NCBI GenBank assembly: GCA_900766195.1
Contig: CAAFUN010000148.1
Span: 119,089-183,088 of the forward strand
Reading direction: 5' to 3'
DNA from: an uncultured Bacteroides sp.
Lineage (GTDB): Bacteria; Bacteroidota; Bacteroidia; Bacteroidales; Bacteroidaceae
DNA length: 64,000 nucleotides
Shown here piece by piece: positions 26,946 to 36,110 of the stretch. The translations under genes were made by a program, and so were the position numbers. The notes under the pieces are model-generated. The model had not been told where the DNA came from. It did not search any database and saw only the letters and a list, made by a program, of their open reading frames with translations. Positions within the stretch are counted from its first letter, which is position 1; every line of letters begins with the position of its first letter.

Positions 26946-28745
26946 TTAGCACTCCAACAACATCTGATTGACAGACCCACCCGGAGGTGTCATAGGCAAT
27001 ACATTCCCCTCTTCCACCACACAAGCTTCCAACAAGAACGGGCCATCGGTATCAATCATTTCTTTCACAGCCTCATTCAATTCACTGCGTGACATCACCC
27101 GACGTGATGGGATATCATAGGCGGAAGCTATCTTCATATAGTCCGGATTGAGCATCGGGGTGAACGAATAACGTCCATTGAAGAACATGGCCTGCCACTG
27201 CCGCACATTGCCCAGATAATTATTATTCAACACGATGATCTTCACAGGGGTGCGTTGTTCCATGATCGTACCCAATTCTTGAATACACATCTGCAAACCG
27301 CCGTCACCCATAAAGGCACAAACAGTTCGTTCGGGACTTCCAAAAGCAGCACCTATGGCAGCAGGAAGCGAAAAGCCCATTGTACCCAGACCACCGGAAG
27401 TCACGATACTGCGATCTTTACTATATTTAAAGTAACGTGCAGCAATCATTTGATTCTGACCCACATCCGTCACCAATATGCCTTCATGGTCTGTGGCATT
27501 ACTTACGCAGCGAACCACCTCACCCATAGTAAGTTCTTTGCCATGTGGGTTCAGTTCGGGACGTATCACTTTCTCCTCCTCTACCTTCTCATAAGTGGCA
27601 AAACTATCAATCCATTCTTTATGTTTGGCGGGTTTCAGCAATTTGCCAACAGCTGCAAGTGTCTCTTTACAGTCGCCTAAAACGGCAACGTTCACACTTA
27701 CATTTTTGTTTATTTCGGCAGGATCTATATCGAAATGTATAATCTTAGCCTGCTTGGCGTAAGTGGCCAGTTTACCGGTCACACGGTCGTCAAAGCGCAT
27801 ACCTACCGCGATCAATACATCACACTTATTGGTGTTGACATTAGGCCCTAAGTTGCCGTGCATACCCAACATGCCTTTATTTAAAGGATGGTTTGTAGGG
27901 AGAGCAGACAATCCCAGTAAAGTGCATCCGGCCGGAATATCAGCTTTCTCTATAAAAGCCTTCAATTCGTTTTGAGCATTGCCTAGTTCCACTCCTTGTC
28001 CCACTAAAAGCAAAGGACGTTCTGCTTGATTAATAAGTTCAGCAGCCTGTTGAACAGTTTCCGGATCGGTATTGGGCACAGGCATGTAACTACGAATAAA
28101 GTCTACCGTAACCGGAATATACTCTGTTTTCTCTATTTGTGCATTCTTTGCAAAGTCGAGCACAACCGGTCCCGGACGTCCGCTTTTGGCAATATAGAAG
28201 GCACGGGCAACTGCCCAAGCGACATCTTCGGCGCGTCTGATCTGGTAGCTCCATTTCGTGATAGGCTGCGTAATGCCCACCAAGTCGACTTCTTGAAAAG
28301 CATCGGTACCCAGAAAAGGAGCAGCTACCTGTCCGGCTATAACCACAATCGGGGTACTGTCAATCATTGCATCAGCTATACCGGTGACGGTATTAGTTGC
28401 CCCCGGGCCACTGGTCACCAGGCATACACCTACTTCACCCGATACTCTTGCATACCCTTGAGCTGCATGAGCAGCACCTTGTTCATGACGTACTAAAACA
28501 TGATTCAGTTTATCTCTGCTGTCATACAACGAATCATATACCGGCATAATGGCTCCACCTGGATATCCGAAAATAGTCTTGACCCCTTCATGCTCTAAAG
28601 AACGCATTAATATTTCACCACCCGTTATAAGTGGCACGGTCTTGGTGTGTTCCTCACCCTGGGGCGAGGCTAAGCTACCTTTATTGTTGTCTGTATTTTC
28701 TGCCATATCATTATCTGTTAATTCTTCCTCTTTCTCTCTATTCAT
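26946..28745 (-). CDS. ilvB: Acetolactate synthase large (catalytic) subunit
   Basis: 599 residues; a ThDP- and FAD-dependent enzyme making acetolactate or acetohydroxybutyrate. Seen: FGYPGGAIMPVYDSL, the glutamate-bearing HEQGAAHAAQGYAR, SGPGATNTVTGIADA, and the ThDP motif GDGGLQM...NNNYLG in the C-terminal third. About 45 residues precede the core and are rich in Glu, Asp and Asn with no obvious targeting role. An internal ATG at the 14th codon is an alternative start. 50 bases separate it from ilvD. Confidence 0.95.
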   Translation of the reverse strand: MNREKEEELTDNDMAENTDNNKGSLASPQGEEHTKTVPLITGGEILMRSLEHEGVKTIFGYPGGAIMPVYDSLYDSRDKLNHVLVRHEQGAAHAAQGYARVSGEVGVCLVTSGPGATNTVTGIADAMIDSTPIVVIAGQVAAPFLGTDAFQEVDLVGITQPITKWSYQIRRAEDVAWAVARAFYIAKSGRPGPVVLDFAKNAQIEKTEYIPVTVDFIRSYMPVPNTDPETVQQAAELINQAERPLLLVGQGVELGNAQNELKAFIEKADIPAGCTLLGLSALPTNHPLNKGMLGMHGNLGPNVNTNKCDVLIAVGMRFDDRVTGKLATYAKQAKIIHFDIDPAEINKNVSVNVAVLGDCKETLAAVGKLLKPAKHKEWIDSFATYEKVEEEKVIRPELNPHGKELTMGEVVRCVSNATDHEGILVTDVGQNQMIAARYFKYSKDRSIVTSGGLGTMGFSLPAAIGAAFGSPERTVCAFMGDGGLQMCIQELGTIMEQRTPVKIIVLNNNYLGNVRQWQAMFFNGRYSFTPMLNPDYMKIASAYDIPSRRVMSRSELNEAVKEMIDTDGPFLLEACVVEEGNVLPMTPPGGSVNQMLLEC

Positions 28746-28795
28746 AAAGCAGAGAAGAAAGAATCAGCTTATATATACGTTATACTATATCTTTA

Positions 28796-30595
28796 TCACA
28801 ACATACGCACAGCGCCTTTATCGGCCGAACTTACCATACTGGCATAGGCTTTGAGGCTCTTTGAAACCTCGCGGACTCGGGTGACAGGAGTCATGGGACG
28901 GGCTGCAAGCTCTTCATCCGTCAGACGAACATTTATCGTACGTTCCGGTATGTTGATTTCAATGATATCCCCGTCTATGATCTTACCTATATTGCCACCG
29001 GCTGCCGCCTCCGGAGAGATGTGACCGATGCTTAACCCTGAAGTACCACCACTAAAACGGCCGTCGGTTATCAAAGCACATTCTTTTCCTAAATGACGGG
29101 ATTTTATATAAGAAGTTGGATATAGCATTTCCTGCATACCCGGCCCACCTTTCGGTCCTTCATGAGTAATTACCACCACATCGCCACTAACGACCTTACC
29201 TCTAAGGATAGCATCGCATGCAGCATCTTGTGAGTCAAACACTTTTGCTGGACCTGTAAACTTCCAGATACTTTCATCCACACCTGCTGTTTTTACCACA
29301 CACCCGTCGTGAGCTATGTTTCCCTTCAATACAGCCAGACCTCCGTCTTTGCTGTAAGCGTGCTGAAGGTCACGGATGCATCCTTCGGATCTGTCCACAT
29401 CAAGTTCCTTGTAGTAGTTTTCCTGAGAGCCCATCACCAAGTTGAAACGGCCTCCGGGAGCACTTTTATATTTCTTCAACGCTTCCTCACAGACACCTTT
29501 CTCAGTAATAGCATACTTTGCTATCACCTCTGCCAAGGTCATTCCATCTACTCTGTGAACCGAAGTATCTACCAAACCGGCTTTAGCCAATTCGTTCATA
29601 ATGGAAAGGATACCTCCTGCTCTATTCACATCTTGAATATGGTATTTTTGTGTATTGGGTGCTACTTTACAAAGGCAGGGAGCCTTGCGTGACAGCATAT
29701 CAATATCATCCATAGTGAAATCCACCTCTGCTTCGTGTGCCACAGCCAGCAAGTGAAGTACCGTATTGGTAGATCCTCCCATGGCAATATCCAACGTCAT
29801 GGCATTGAGAAAAGCCTGACGGGTGGCTATGCTACGTGGCAAAACAGTATCGTCACCTTCATCGTAATATTTATATGCATTCTCTACGACCAGCTTTGCC
29901 GCATCTTTAAAGAGTTGCGTACGGTTGGCATGTGTAGCCACGATGGTTCCGTTGCCCGGCAGCGCCAAACCGATAGCTTCGTTCAAGCAATTCATTGAAT
30001 TGGCAGTGAACATGCCCGAACAACTACCGCACGTGGGACATGCATTTTGCTCAATCTGTGCCACTTCGGCATCACTTACGCTACTGTCTGCCGACTTAAT
30101 CATTGCATCTATCAAATCGAGGTGCTGACCGTTCAATTCACCGGCCTCCATAGGTCCACCCGACACAAAGACGGTAGGGATATTGAGTCGCATGGCAGCC
30201 ATCAGCATGCCTGGAGTAATCTTGTCACAGTTGCTGATGCACACCATTGCATCAGCTTTATGAGCATTAACCATATATTCCACACTATCGGCAATAATAT
30301 CACGTGAAGGTAAGGAATAGAGCATTCCATCGTGCCCCATAGCTATTCCGTCATCAATGGCAATGGTATTGAATTCCGCAGCAAAACATCCCAGCTTTTC
30401 AATTTCCGCTTTAACTAGCTGCCCTATCTCATGCAAATGCACATGTCCGGGGACAAATTGCGTAAACGAATTGACTATGGCTATAATAGGTTTTCCCAAT
30501 TGTTCCTTCTTCATACCGTTTGCAACCCATAGTGCACGAGCTCCTGCCATTCGGCGCCCCTGTGTACTGGAAGAACTACGTAACTGATGCTTCAT
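28796..30595 (-). CDS. ilvD: Dihydroxy-acid dehydratase
   Basis: 599 residues from the ATG at 30595 (MKHQLRSSSSTQGRRMAGAR). The frame is open a further 18 codons, but that extension runs through the attenuator hairpin, so it is rejected. The enzyme dehydrates dihydroxy acids to 2-keto acids with an Fe-S cluster. Cysteines are seen in ISNCDKITPGM and NACPTCGSCSGMFTANSMN, with the C-terminal GRFSGGTSGLSIGHISPEAA. It is the first structural gene of the operon, behind a leader peptide and attenuator. Confidence 0.95.
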   Translation of the reverse strand: MKHQLRSSSSTQGRRMAGARALWVANGMKKEQLGKPIIAIVNSFTQFVPGHVHLHEIGQLVKAEIEKLGCFAAEFNTIAIDDGIAMGHDGMLYSLPSRDIIADSVEYMVNAHKADAMVCISNCDKITPGMLMAAMRLNIPTVFVSGGPMEAGELNGQHLDLIDAMIKSADSSVSDAEVAQIEQNACPTCGSCSGMFTANSMNCLNEAIGLALPGNGTIVATHANRTQLFKDAAKLVVENAYKYYDEGDDTVLPRSIATRQAFLNAMTLDIAMGGSTNTVLHLLAVAHEAEVDFTMDDIDMLSRKAPCLCKVAPNTQKYHIQDVNRAGGILSIMNELAKAGLVDTSVHRVDGMTLAEVIAKYAITEKGVCEEALKKYKSAPGGRFNLVMGSQENYYKELDVDRSEGCIRDLQHAYSKDGGLAVLKGNIAHDGCVVKTAGVDESIWKFTGPAKVFDSQDAACDAILRGKVVSGDVVVITHEGPKGGPGMQEMLYPTSYIKSRHLGKECALITDGRFSGGTSGLSIGHISPEAAAGGNIGKIIDGDIIEINIPERTINVRLTDEELAARPMTPVTRVREVSKSLKAYASMVSSADKGAVRML

Positions 30596-30611
30596 TTCAA
30601 TTTTCCTTTTA

Positions 30612-30647
30612 ATAAAAAAGCCTTTCTCACATGTGTGAGAAAGGCTC
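30612..30647 (-). terminator. ilv attenuator terminator
   Basis: On the minus strand GAGCCTTTCTCACA pairs with TGTGAGAAAGGC and is followed by TTTTTT. It lies between the leader peptide stop (30690) and ilvD. Its 5' arm can instead pair with GTGAGAAAGG at 30684-30693, which overlaps the leader stop codon. This gives mutually exclusive terminator and antiterminator folds. Confidence 0.88.
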
Positions 30648-30689
30648 ATTAATTTATATTTTATCGTACGAATACATACACAACCTTTC

Positions 30690-30764
30690 TCACCCTCTTG
30701 ATGCCACCACCACGACGCGAATAATATGCAGGACTGCCAGGTTAATAGATGTATGTAAATTCAT
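30690..30764 (-). CDS. ilv operon leader peptide
   Basis: 24 codons from ATG (30762-30764) to TGA (30690-30692). Eleven of the 24 residues are Val, Ile or Leu, with Leu at 3, 9, 12; Ile at 7, 14, 15; and Val at 11 and four in a row at 17-20. The run of Ile-Ile then four Val codons comes just before the antiterminator segment, the expected place for ribosome stalling when charged tRNA-Val or tRNA-Ile is scarce. It is too short for routine gene callers. The peptide itself probably has no function. Confidence 0.85.
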   Translation of the reverse strand: MNLHTSINLAVLHIIRVVVVASRG

Positions 30765-30813
30765 AACCACAAACTCTTTATAAATACTCTTTTTGTTTCA
30801 TTTATTGATGACG

Positions 30814-30844
30814 CAAAGGTAAGGGCTTTTTTATAAACACCAAA
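30814..30844 (-). promoter_or_regulatory. Promoter of the ilv operon
   Basis: Both boxes are present on the minus strand: -33 TTTG (30841-30844), a 19-base spacer, then the -7 box TACCTTTG (30814-30821). Transcription would start about 40-45 bases before the leader peptide ATG. Confidence 0.8.
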
Positions 30845-31148
30845 CAAATCGAATAAAAAAAAAGAATAAAAAATAAATAATCGTAAGAAAACAGCGTCTT
30901 AAAATCCTATTTTATCACTAAAACATGTATTATAATTCAAATCATTACATTACTAACAAAACCTTCCTGCCAGCTTATCTCTCATCTATCAGACCTACAA
31001 ACAATACTCTCCGAACGACGAACAGAGGTTGAATATCTCATAATCAAGACAGCTGGCTACTTTATAGGCTCATAGATATACAAGAACTTTTTGAATGTTT
31101 TATTGTTGTTTTAAAACTAAGAATTCAACTATTACAAGATGAATTACC

Positions 31149-31156
31149 TATCTTTG
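31149..31156 (+). promoter_or_regulatory. -7 box of the FKBP gene
   Basis: TATCTTTG, 46 bases upstream of the start codon, with GTTG at about the -33 position 20 bases further up. The rest of 30845-31148 is AT-rich with no gene seen. Confidence 0.65.
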
Positions 31157-31202
31157 CGGCTCTCCAAAGAGATACAATTCTATTATTAATTAAAAGAAGA
31201 AA

Positions 31203-31805
31203 ATGGGAACACTAGAGAACAAGTACATTACCGTAGCTTATAAGCTGTACTCTATAGAAAACGGAGAAAGAGACTTTGAGGAAGAAGCCACCCCAGCAAA
31301 TCCCTTTCAATTCATTTCCGGCATGGGACTAACCCTAGAGCCATTCGAAACGCAAGTGCAGTATTTGAATAAAGGTGATAAATTTGATTTTACTATTGCT
31401 TGTGCTGATGCATACGGTGATTATGATGACGATCATGTGATTGAATTACCTAAACAGATTTTTGAAATTGATGGTAAATTTGATAGTGAACGTATTGTTG
31501 AAGGTAACGTAGTTCCTTTGATGACATCTGACGGACAACGTGTTAATGGCACAGTATCCGAAGTAAAAGATGACGTTGTTGTTATGGATATGAATCACCC
31601 TTTGGCAGGTTGTGACCTGAACTTCGTAGGTGAGGTAATAGAAAGCCGTCCGGCCACCAATGAAGAATTGGAAGAAGTGGTACGCATGGTAAGCGGTGGC
31701 GGTGGATGCAGCTGTGGCTCTGATGGATGTAGTGACGGATGCGGATGTGGTGACCACGATCACGATGACGAATGCGGATGTGGTAGCGGTTGTGGCTGTC
31801 ACTAA
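31203..31805 (+). CDS. FKBP-type peptidyl-prolyl isomerase, SlyD-like, with metal-binding tail
   Basis: 200 residues. The N-terminus (YITVAYKLYSIENG, FQFISGMGLTLEPFETQVQYL) and the inserted flap (VNGTVSEVKDDVVVMDMNHPLAGCDLNFVGEV) match SlyD-like FKBPs, whose NHPLAG motif is diagnostic. The last ~32 residues are almost only Gly, Cys, His and Asp, with about eleven Cys and four His. This is a tail like that of SlyD, which binds Ni2+/Zn2+ and assists metalloenzyme maturation. Cytosolic, with no signal peptide. It has its own promoter and terminator. Confidence 0.9.
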   Translation: MGTLENKYITVAYKLYSIENGERDFEEEATPANPFQFISGMGLTLEPFETQVQYLNKGDKFDFTIACADAYGDYDDDHVIELPKQIFEIDGKFDSERIVEGNVVPLMTSDGQRVNGTVSEVKDDVVVMDMNHPLAGCDLNFVGEVIESRPATNEELEEVVRMVSGGGGCSCGSDGCSDGCGCGDHDHDDECGCGSGCGCH

Positions 31806-31825
31806 AATAGTATAGAACATTTCAG

Positions 31826-31872
31826 AAGGCTGTATCGGAAGAATTTCATTCCCGGTACAGCCTTTCTTGTTT
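31826..31872 (+). terminator. Terminator after the FKBP gene
   Basis: AAGGCTGTA...TACAGCCTT (31826-31834 with 31856-31864) with an inner GG/CC extension, followed by a T-rich run. Confidence 0.8.
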
Positions 31873-31979
31873 TTAAACTGGTACTGTTATACACGGCATC
31901 TTACCACTGTCTTTTTATGGGTTTACATGAAGTATAATGTAGCTATACCTATTCAATAATGTCTCTTTGCTACATGCAT

Positions 31980-32070
31980 TGCTCCGGCTCCCACGTGTGA
32001 GCTATCCGGATCAGGCAGCGGAACTATCCGGATCCGGTACGGGCACTAGCCGGATCACACGTGTGATCCG
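31980..32070. repeat. 22-bp (11+11) repeat array ending in a 20-bp palindrome
   Basis: The 11-mer CTATCCGGATC occurs at 32002 and 32024 and as CTAGCCGGATC at 32046, exactly 22 bases apart. A looser unit precedes at 31980. The core ATCCGGAT is itself palindromic. The array ends in CGGATCACACGTGTGATCCG (32051-32070), a perfect 20-bp palindrome, and the related CACGTGTGAG occurs at 31992. It lies between convergent genes and shows no coding sense. Confidence 0.88.
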
Positions 32071-32192
32071 AAGTTTTGCTACTGCTAATGATCTAAAAAA
32101 GAAGATGTAAAGTTAGGTTTTTCTTATGCTAACCGCTTATTATAGCTCCGGCATTGACTTTTATTCAAGCCACAAAAGATGTAGCGAACAAA

Positions 32193-33479
32193 TTAGATCG
32201 TTTTACCGGTCATGATATCCAGCACCAATTTATCAGTCTCATTCATGCCTTGCGAACCGATACGGGTCAGGTTCTTGATGCTTTGATCAACATCCTCATC
32301 TATAATACCTTCAACAGATGTCACGCAGCGATTTTCCATAGCCATGATAGCTGAGAGCACTGCGGTAGAAACCCCCGTAGTCACTTTCAATGCACAACTG
32401 GGTTTGGCACCGTCGCAAATCATTCCGGTGAGATTGGCTATCATGTTCTGCACAGCAAAAGCTATCTGGCAATACGTTCCGCCCATTAGGTAAGTGATGC
32501 CGCAACTGGAGCCTGTAGCAGCTACCACACAACCACACAGCGCCGACAATCGCCCAAGACTCTGTTTGATGTAGATGACCGTGAGATGGCTCATCATCAA
32601 TGCTCTGATCAATTCTTCTTCCGTCTTGTCATTTTCTTCGGCATAAACCAACACCGGCAGTGTGGCAGATATACCTTGATTGCCACTACCCGAATTACTC
32701 ATAACCGGTATCATGGCTCCTGCCATACGGGCATCACAAGCTCCTGAGGTGTAAGACAGTATATGCGAGAAAACACTGTCGCCTAGTATTTTATGTTCAT
32801 ACGTGCCACGCAGCATTTTTCCCAATCCATGTCCGTAATCTCCTTTAAAAGAGCTTTCGGCAGCCGCTTTATTAAGGCGGGCGGCATCAAGTATAAAGCG
32901 GATTTCATCCAGAGGTGTGGTGAGTGCAAAGTCATAGACCTTACGTAAGGTCAAGTCCAACTCTTCCGAGTCGGTTTCAGTAGCACTGCTTGTTTTAGTA
33001 TTCAAAAGAATCTCTTGGTCATGGGATAGATAAACAAAGGTAGTATGTCCTCCGGCAATGATTGCAACGGACTTATGCTCGCCCGTTTCACAGCAAACCT
33101 CCACATAAAGTTTCTCAGTAATATCCTCTTTTAGCGCAATGCGAATACGCTTTTCGTCAATGAAGCATTTGCCGGCCTCAACAGCCTCCGGCGTAATGTC
33201 ACGCAGCACTTCAAGTTGGTATTCCGATTTACCCACGAGGGCGCCCAATGCAATAGCAATAGGCAGACCTATCATGCCCGTACCGGGAATGCCAACTCCC
33301 ATGGCATTCTTTAAGATATTAGCACTCAAAAGCACCGTTATTTTATCGGGACGCTGGTTCAACAGCTCCGTTGCCTTTGCTACACATAAAGCCACAGCCA
33401 CGGGTTCCGTACATCCTATAGCCGGTACAACCTCACGTTTTACCAGCTCTATAATATGCTTTCTGTCTATTTCTTCCAT
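32193..33479 (-). CDS. L-cysteine desulfidase / L-serine dehydratase-like protein (UPF0597, CyuA-like)
   Basis: 428 residues. Matches the UPF0597/L-cysteine desulfidase family: VVPAIGCTEPVAVALCVA at the N-terminus, NAMGVGIPGTGMIGLPIA, IAGGHTTFVYL, SNSGSGNQGISATLPVLVYA and CGCVVAATGSSCGITYLMGG, with conserved cysteines (C23 and the C-terminal group) that likely bind an Fe-S cluster. Members break down cysteine to pyruvate, sulfide and ammonia or deaminate serine; substrate choice cannot be read here. Monocistronic, with its promoter at 33506-33537. Confidence 0.85.
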   Translation of the reverse strand: MEEIDRKHIIELVKREVVPAIGCTEPVAVALCVAKATELLNQRPDKITVLLSANILKNAMGVGIPGTGMIGLPIAIALGALVGKSEYQLEVLRDITPEAVEAGKCFIDEKRIRIALKEDITEKLYVEVCCETGEHKSVAIIAGGHTTFVYLSHDQEILLNTKTSSATETDSEELDLTLRKVYDFALTTPLDEIRFILDAARLNKAAAESSFKGDYGHGLGKMLRGTYEHKILGDSVFSHILSYTSGACDARMAGAMIPVMSNSGSGNQGISATLPVLVYAEENDKTEEELIRALMMSHLTVIYIKQSLGRLSALCGCVVAATGSSCGITYLMGGTYCQIAFAVQNMIANLTGMICDGAKPSCALKVTTGVSTAVLSAIMAMENRCVTSVEGIIDEDVDQSIKNLTRIGSQGMNETDKLVLDIMTGKTI

Positions 33480-33505
33480 ACTGTAAAAAGAGATTTTAGG
33501 TCACG

Positions 33506-33537
33506 CAAAATTAAGGAATAAATTTCAGCCTAACGAA
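33506..33537 (-). promoter_or_regulatory. Promoter of the cysteine desulfidase-like gene
   Basis: Minus strand: TTCG at the -33 position (33534-33537), a 20-base spacer, then the -7 box TAATTTTG (33506-33513), 27 bases before the start. Confidence 0.65.
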
Positions 33538-33617
33538 TAAATTGCTACCTTTAGGCTCTCTATTAGCTCGGAAAAATAGAAAATTACAACTATAAATTAT
33601 AAAACAAATACACTGAT

Positions 33618-34694
33618 ATGTTCAATTCATTTGGCAACATTCTCCGGTTTACCAGTTTTGGAGAATCACACGGTAAGGGCATCGGGGGAGTAATAGACGG
33701 ATTCCCTGCAGGCATTGAGATAGATATGGACTTTGTTCAGAATGAACTAAACAGGAGACGTCCGGGACAATCGGCCATTACTACTCAACGCAAAGAGGCC
33801 GATCAGGTGGAGTTCTTGTCGGGCATATTTGAAGGGAAGTCAACCGGTGTTCCTATCGGGTTCATGGTATGGAACAAAGATCAGCATTCCAACGACTACG
33901 ACAATATGAAAGAGGTGTATCGCCCTTCTCATGCCGACTACACCTACAAAACAAAATATGGCATTCGCGACCATAGAGGAGGAGGACGCTCATCAGCTCG
34001 CGAAACAATCTCCCGCGTGGTGGCCGGTGCATTGGCCAAGCTTGCTCTCCGCCAATTGGGAATTACCGTATCGGCATTTACCTCTCAAGTGGGCTCCATC
34101 CGTCTGGAAGAAAGCTACACACATTATGATTTAAATCTTACCGAGAGCAATCCGGTGCGTTGTCCTGATCAGGCTAAGGCCAAAGAGATGGAAGATTACA
34201 TTGCACAGATAAAGGCAGAAGGCAACACGATAGGCGGTGTGGTGTCATGCGTCATCAAAGGCTGTCCCGTAGGTTTGGGCCAACCGGTTTTCGGCAAGCT
34301 TCATGCGGCTTTGGGTGGTGCTATGCTCAGTATCAATGCCGTAAAAGGGTTTGAGTATGGTGAAGGTTTTCAGGGTTTGGAGCTGAAAGGTTCCGAGCAG
34401 AACGACGTGTTCTACAACAATAACGGTAAGATAGAAATGCGCACCAACCATTCGGGAGGCGTGCAAGGAGGCATCAGTAACGGGCAGGATATTTACTTCC
34501 GTGTGGCCTTCAAGCCTGTTGCAACAATCTTGATGGAGCAGCACACCGTAGATGGCGAAGGAGAAGATACCACGCTGAAAGCACGCGGAAGGCATGACCC
34601 ATGCGTACTACCTCGCGCAGTGCCCATTGTGGAAGCTATGGCAGCCATCACCATACTGGATTACTATCTGATTAGTAAAACAACAAGATTATAA
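33618..34694 (+). CDS. aroC: Chorismate synthase
   Basis: 358 residues, standard length. Catalyses EPSP to chorismate with reduced FMN, the end of the shikimate pathway. Signatures: FGESHGKGIGGVIDGFPAG at the N-terminus, RRRPGQSAITTQRKEAD, RDHRGGGRSSARETISRVVAGALAK in the middle, and GRHDPCVLPRAVPIVEAM near the C-terminus. It is the first gene of a plus-strand run with the dipeptidase, anmK and the NUDIX gene. A possible -7 box, TACCTTTA, lies at 33546-33553. Confidence 0.96.
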   Translation: MFNSFGNILRFTSFGESHGKGIGGVIDGFPAGIEIDMDFVQNELNRRRPGQSAITTQRKEADQVEFLSGIFEGKSTGVPIGFMVWNKDQHSNDYDNMKEVYRPSHADYTYKTKYGIRDHRGGGRSSARETISRVVAGALAKLALRQLGITVSAFTSQVGSIRLEESYTHYDLNLTESNPVRCPDQAKAKEMEDYIAQIKAEGNTIGGVVSCVIKGCPVGLGQPVFGKLHAALGGAMLSINAVKGFEYGEGFQGLELKGSEQNDVFYNNNGKIEMRTNHSGGVQGGISNGQDIYFRVAFKPVATILMEQHTVDGEGEDTTLKARGRHDPCVLPRAVPIVEAMAAITILDYYLISKTTRL

Positions 34695-34747
34695 CGACTG
34701 CTTTTGCAGAAAGGACTTACACTCAACATATTTAAAAGAATAAAAAG

Positions 34748-36103
34748 ATGAACGAGATACAGCAATACATTGCAGAGAATGAAAAAAAGATGCTGAATGA
34801 TTTATTCAGCCTGATCCGTATTCCAAGCATCAGTGCCAAACCGGAACATCATGATGACATGCTTGCTTGTGCCGAACGTTGGGCACAACTGTTGCTTGAA
34901 GCCGGTGCCGATGAAGCACTAGTGATGCCCTCAAAAGGAAATCCTATTGTGTTTGGGCAGAAAACAGTAGACCCGCAAGCCAAGACCGTATTGATCTATG
35001 CGCACTATGATGTGATGCCTGCCGAACCACTTGACTTATGGAAAAGCCAACCATTTGAGCCGGAGGTGCGAGACGAACATATATGGGCGCGTGGTGCTGA
35101 CGACGACAAAGGTCAGTCCTTCATTCAGGTCAAGGCATTTGAGTATCTGGTACGGAACGGGATGCTGAAACACAATGTAAAATTCATCTTTGAAGGAGAA
35201 GAAGAGATAGGTTCTCCAAGTCTTGAAGCTTTTTGCGAAGAACATAAAGAACTATTAAAGGCAGACGTCATATTGGTATCGGACACCAGCATGCTAGGTG
35301 CCGACCTTCCATCCTTAACCACAGGATTGAGAGGTTTGGCTTATTGGGAGATTGAAGTGACAGGCCCCAATCGCGACTTGCATTCGGGTCACTTTGGCGG
35401 AGCAGTAGCCAATCCCATTAACACACTCTGCCAAATAATTGCACGCGTAACGGATGCCGACGGACGCATCACCGTGCCCGGTTTCTATGATGAGGTGGAA
35501 GAAGTGCCTCATGCAGAACGCGAAATGATAGCCCATATTCCTTTTAATGAAGATAAATACAAAGAAGCCATAGGCGTAAAAGAGCTTTTCGGTGAAAAGG
35601 GATATAGCACGTTGGAGCGAAATAGTTGCCGTCCGTCATTTGATGTATGCGGCATTTGGGGCGGATACATTGGCGAAGGTTCCAAAACAGTATTGCCCTC
35701 CAAAGCCACTGCAAAGGTGTCCTGCCGATTAGTGCCACATCAGGATCATCACAAAATATCCAAACTCTTTGCCGACTATATTCTTAGCATTGCGCCTCCA
35801 TCTGTTACGGTGAAGGTAACTCCTATGCATGGTGGACAAGGATACGTCTGCCCCATCTCGCTCCCTGCTTATCAGGCAGCAGAGAAAGGCTTTGAAAGAG
35901 CATTTGGGAAAAAGCCTCTTGCCGTACGTCGTGGAGGAAGCATTCCTATTATATCTACTTTTGAACAGGTATTGGGTATAAAAACCGTACTTATGGGATT
36001 CGGATTGGAATCGAATGCGATTCATTCTCCCAATGAGAATTTCCCACTTGATATCTTCAGAAAGGGAATTGAAGCAGTAGTAGAATTTCATCTAAATTAC
36101 TAA
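34748..36103 (+). CDS. M20-family metallo-dipeptidase
   Basis: 451 residues. Zinc ligands and catalytic residues appear in M20 order: YAHYDVMPAEP (His and Asp), WARGADDDKGQ (bridging Asp), FEGEEEIGSPS (catalytic Glu then ligand Glu), VSDTSM, and the C-terminal IHSPNENFP (His). An inserted dimerisation domain carries LHSGHFGGAVANP. No signal peptide, so it should act on peptides in the cytosol. It starts 53 bases after aroC and ends 7 bases before anmK. Exact specificity is unknown. Confidence 0.9.
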   Translation: MNEIQQYIAENEKKMLNDLFSLIRIPSISAKPEHHDDMLACAERWAQLLLEAGADEALVMPSKGNPIVFGQKTVDPQAKTVLIYAHYDVMPAEPLDLWKSQPFEPEVRDEHIWARGADDDKGQSFIQVKAFEYLVRNGMLKHNVKFIFEGEEEIGSPSLEAFCEEHKELLKADVILVSDTSMLGADLPSLTTGLRGLAYWEIEVTGPNRDLHSGHFGGAVANPINTLCQIIARVTDADGRITVPGFYDEVEEVPHAEREMIAHIPFNEDKYKEAIGVKELFGEKGYSTLERNSCRPSFDVCGIWGGYIGEGSKTVLPSKATAKVSCRLVPHQDHHKISKLFADYILSIAPPSVTVKVTPMHGGQGYVCPISLPAYQAAEKGFERAFGKKPLAVRRGGSIPIISTFEQVLGIKTVLMGFGLESNAIHSPNENFPLDIFRKGIEAVVEFHLNY

Positions 36104-36110
36104 GATCATC

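Noticed and set aside
30596..30649. Upstream start of ilvD at 30649
   Set aside because: The added codons are the attenuator hairpin and U-run themselves.
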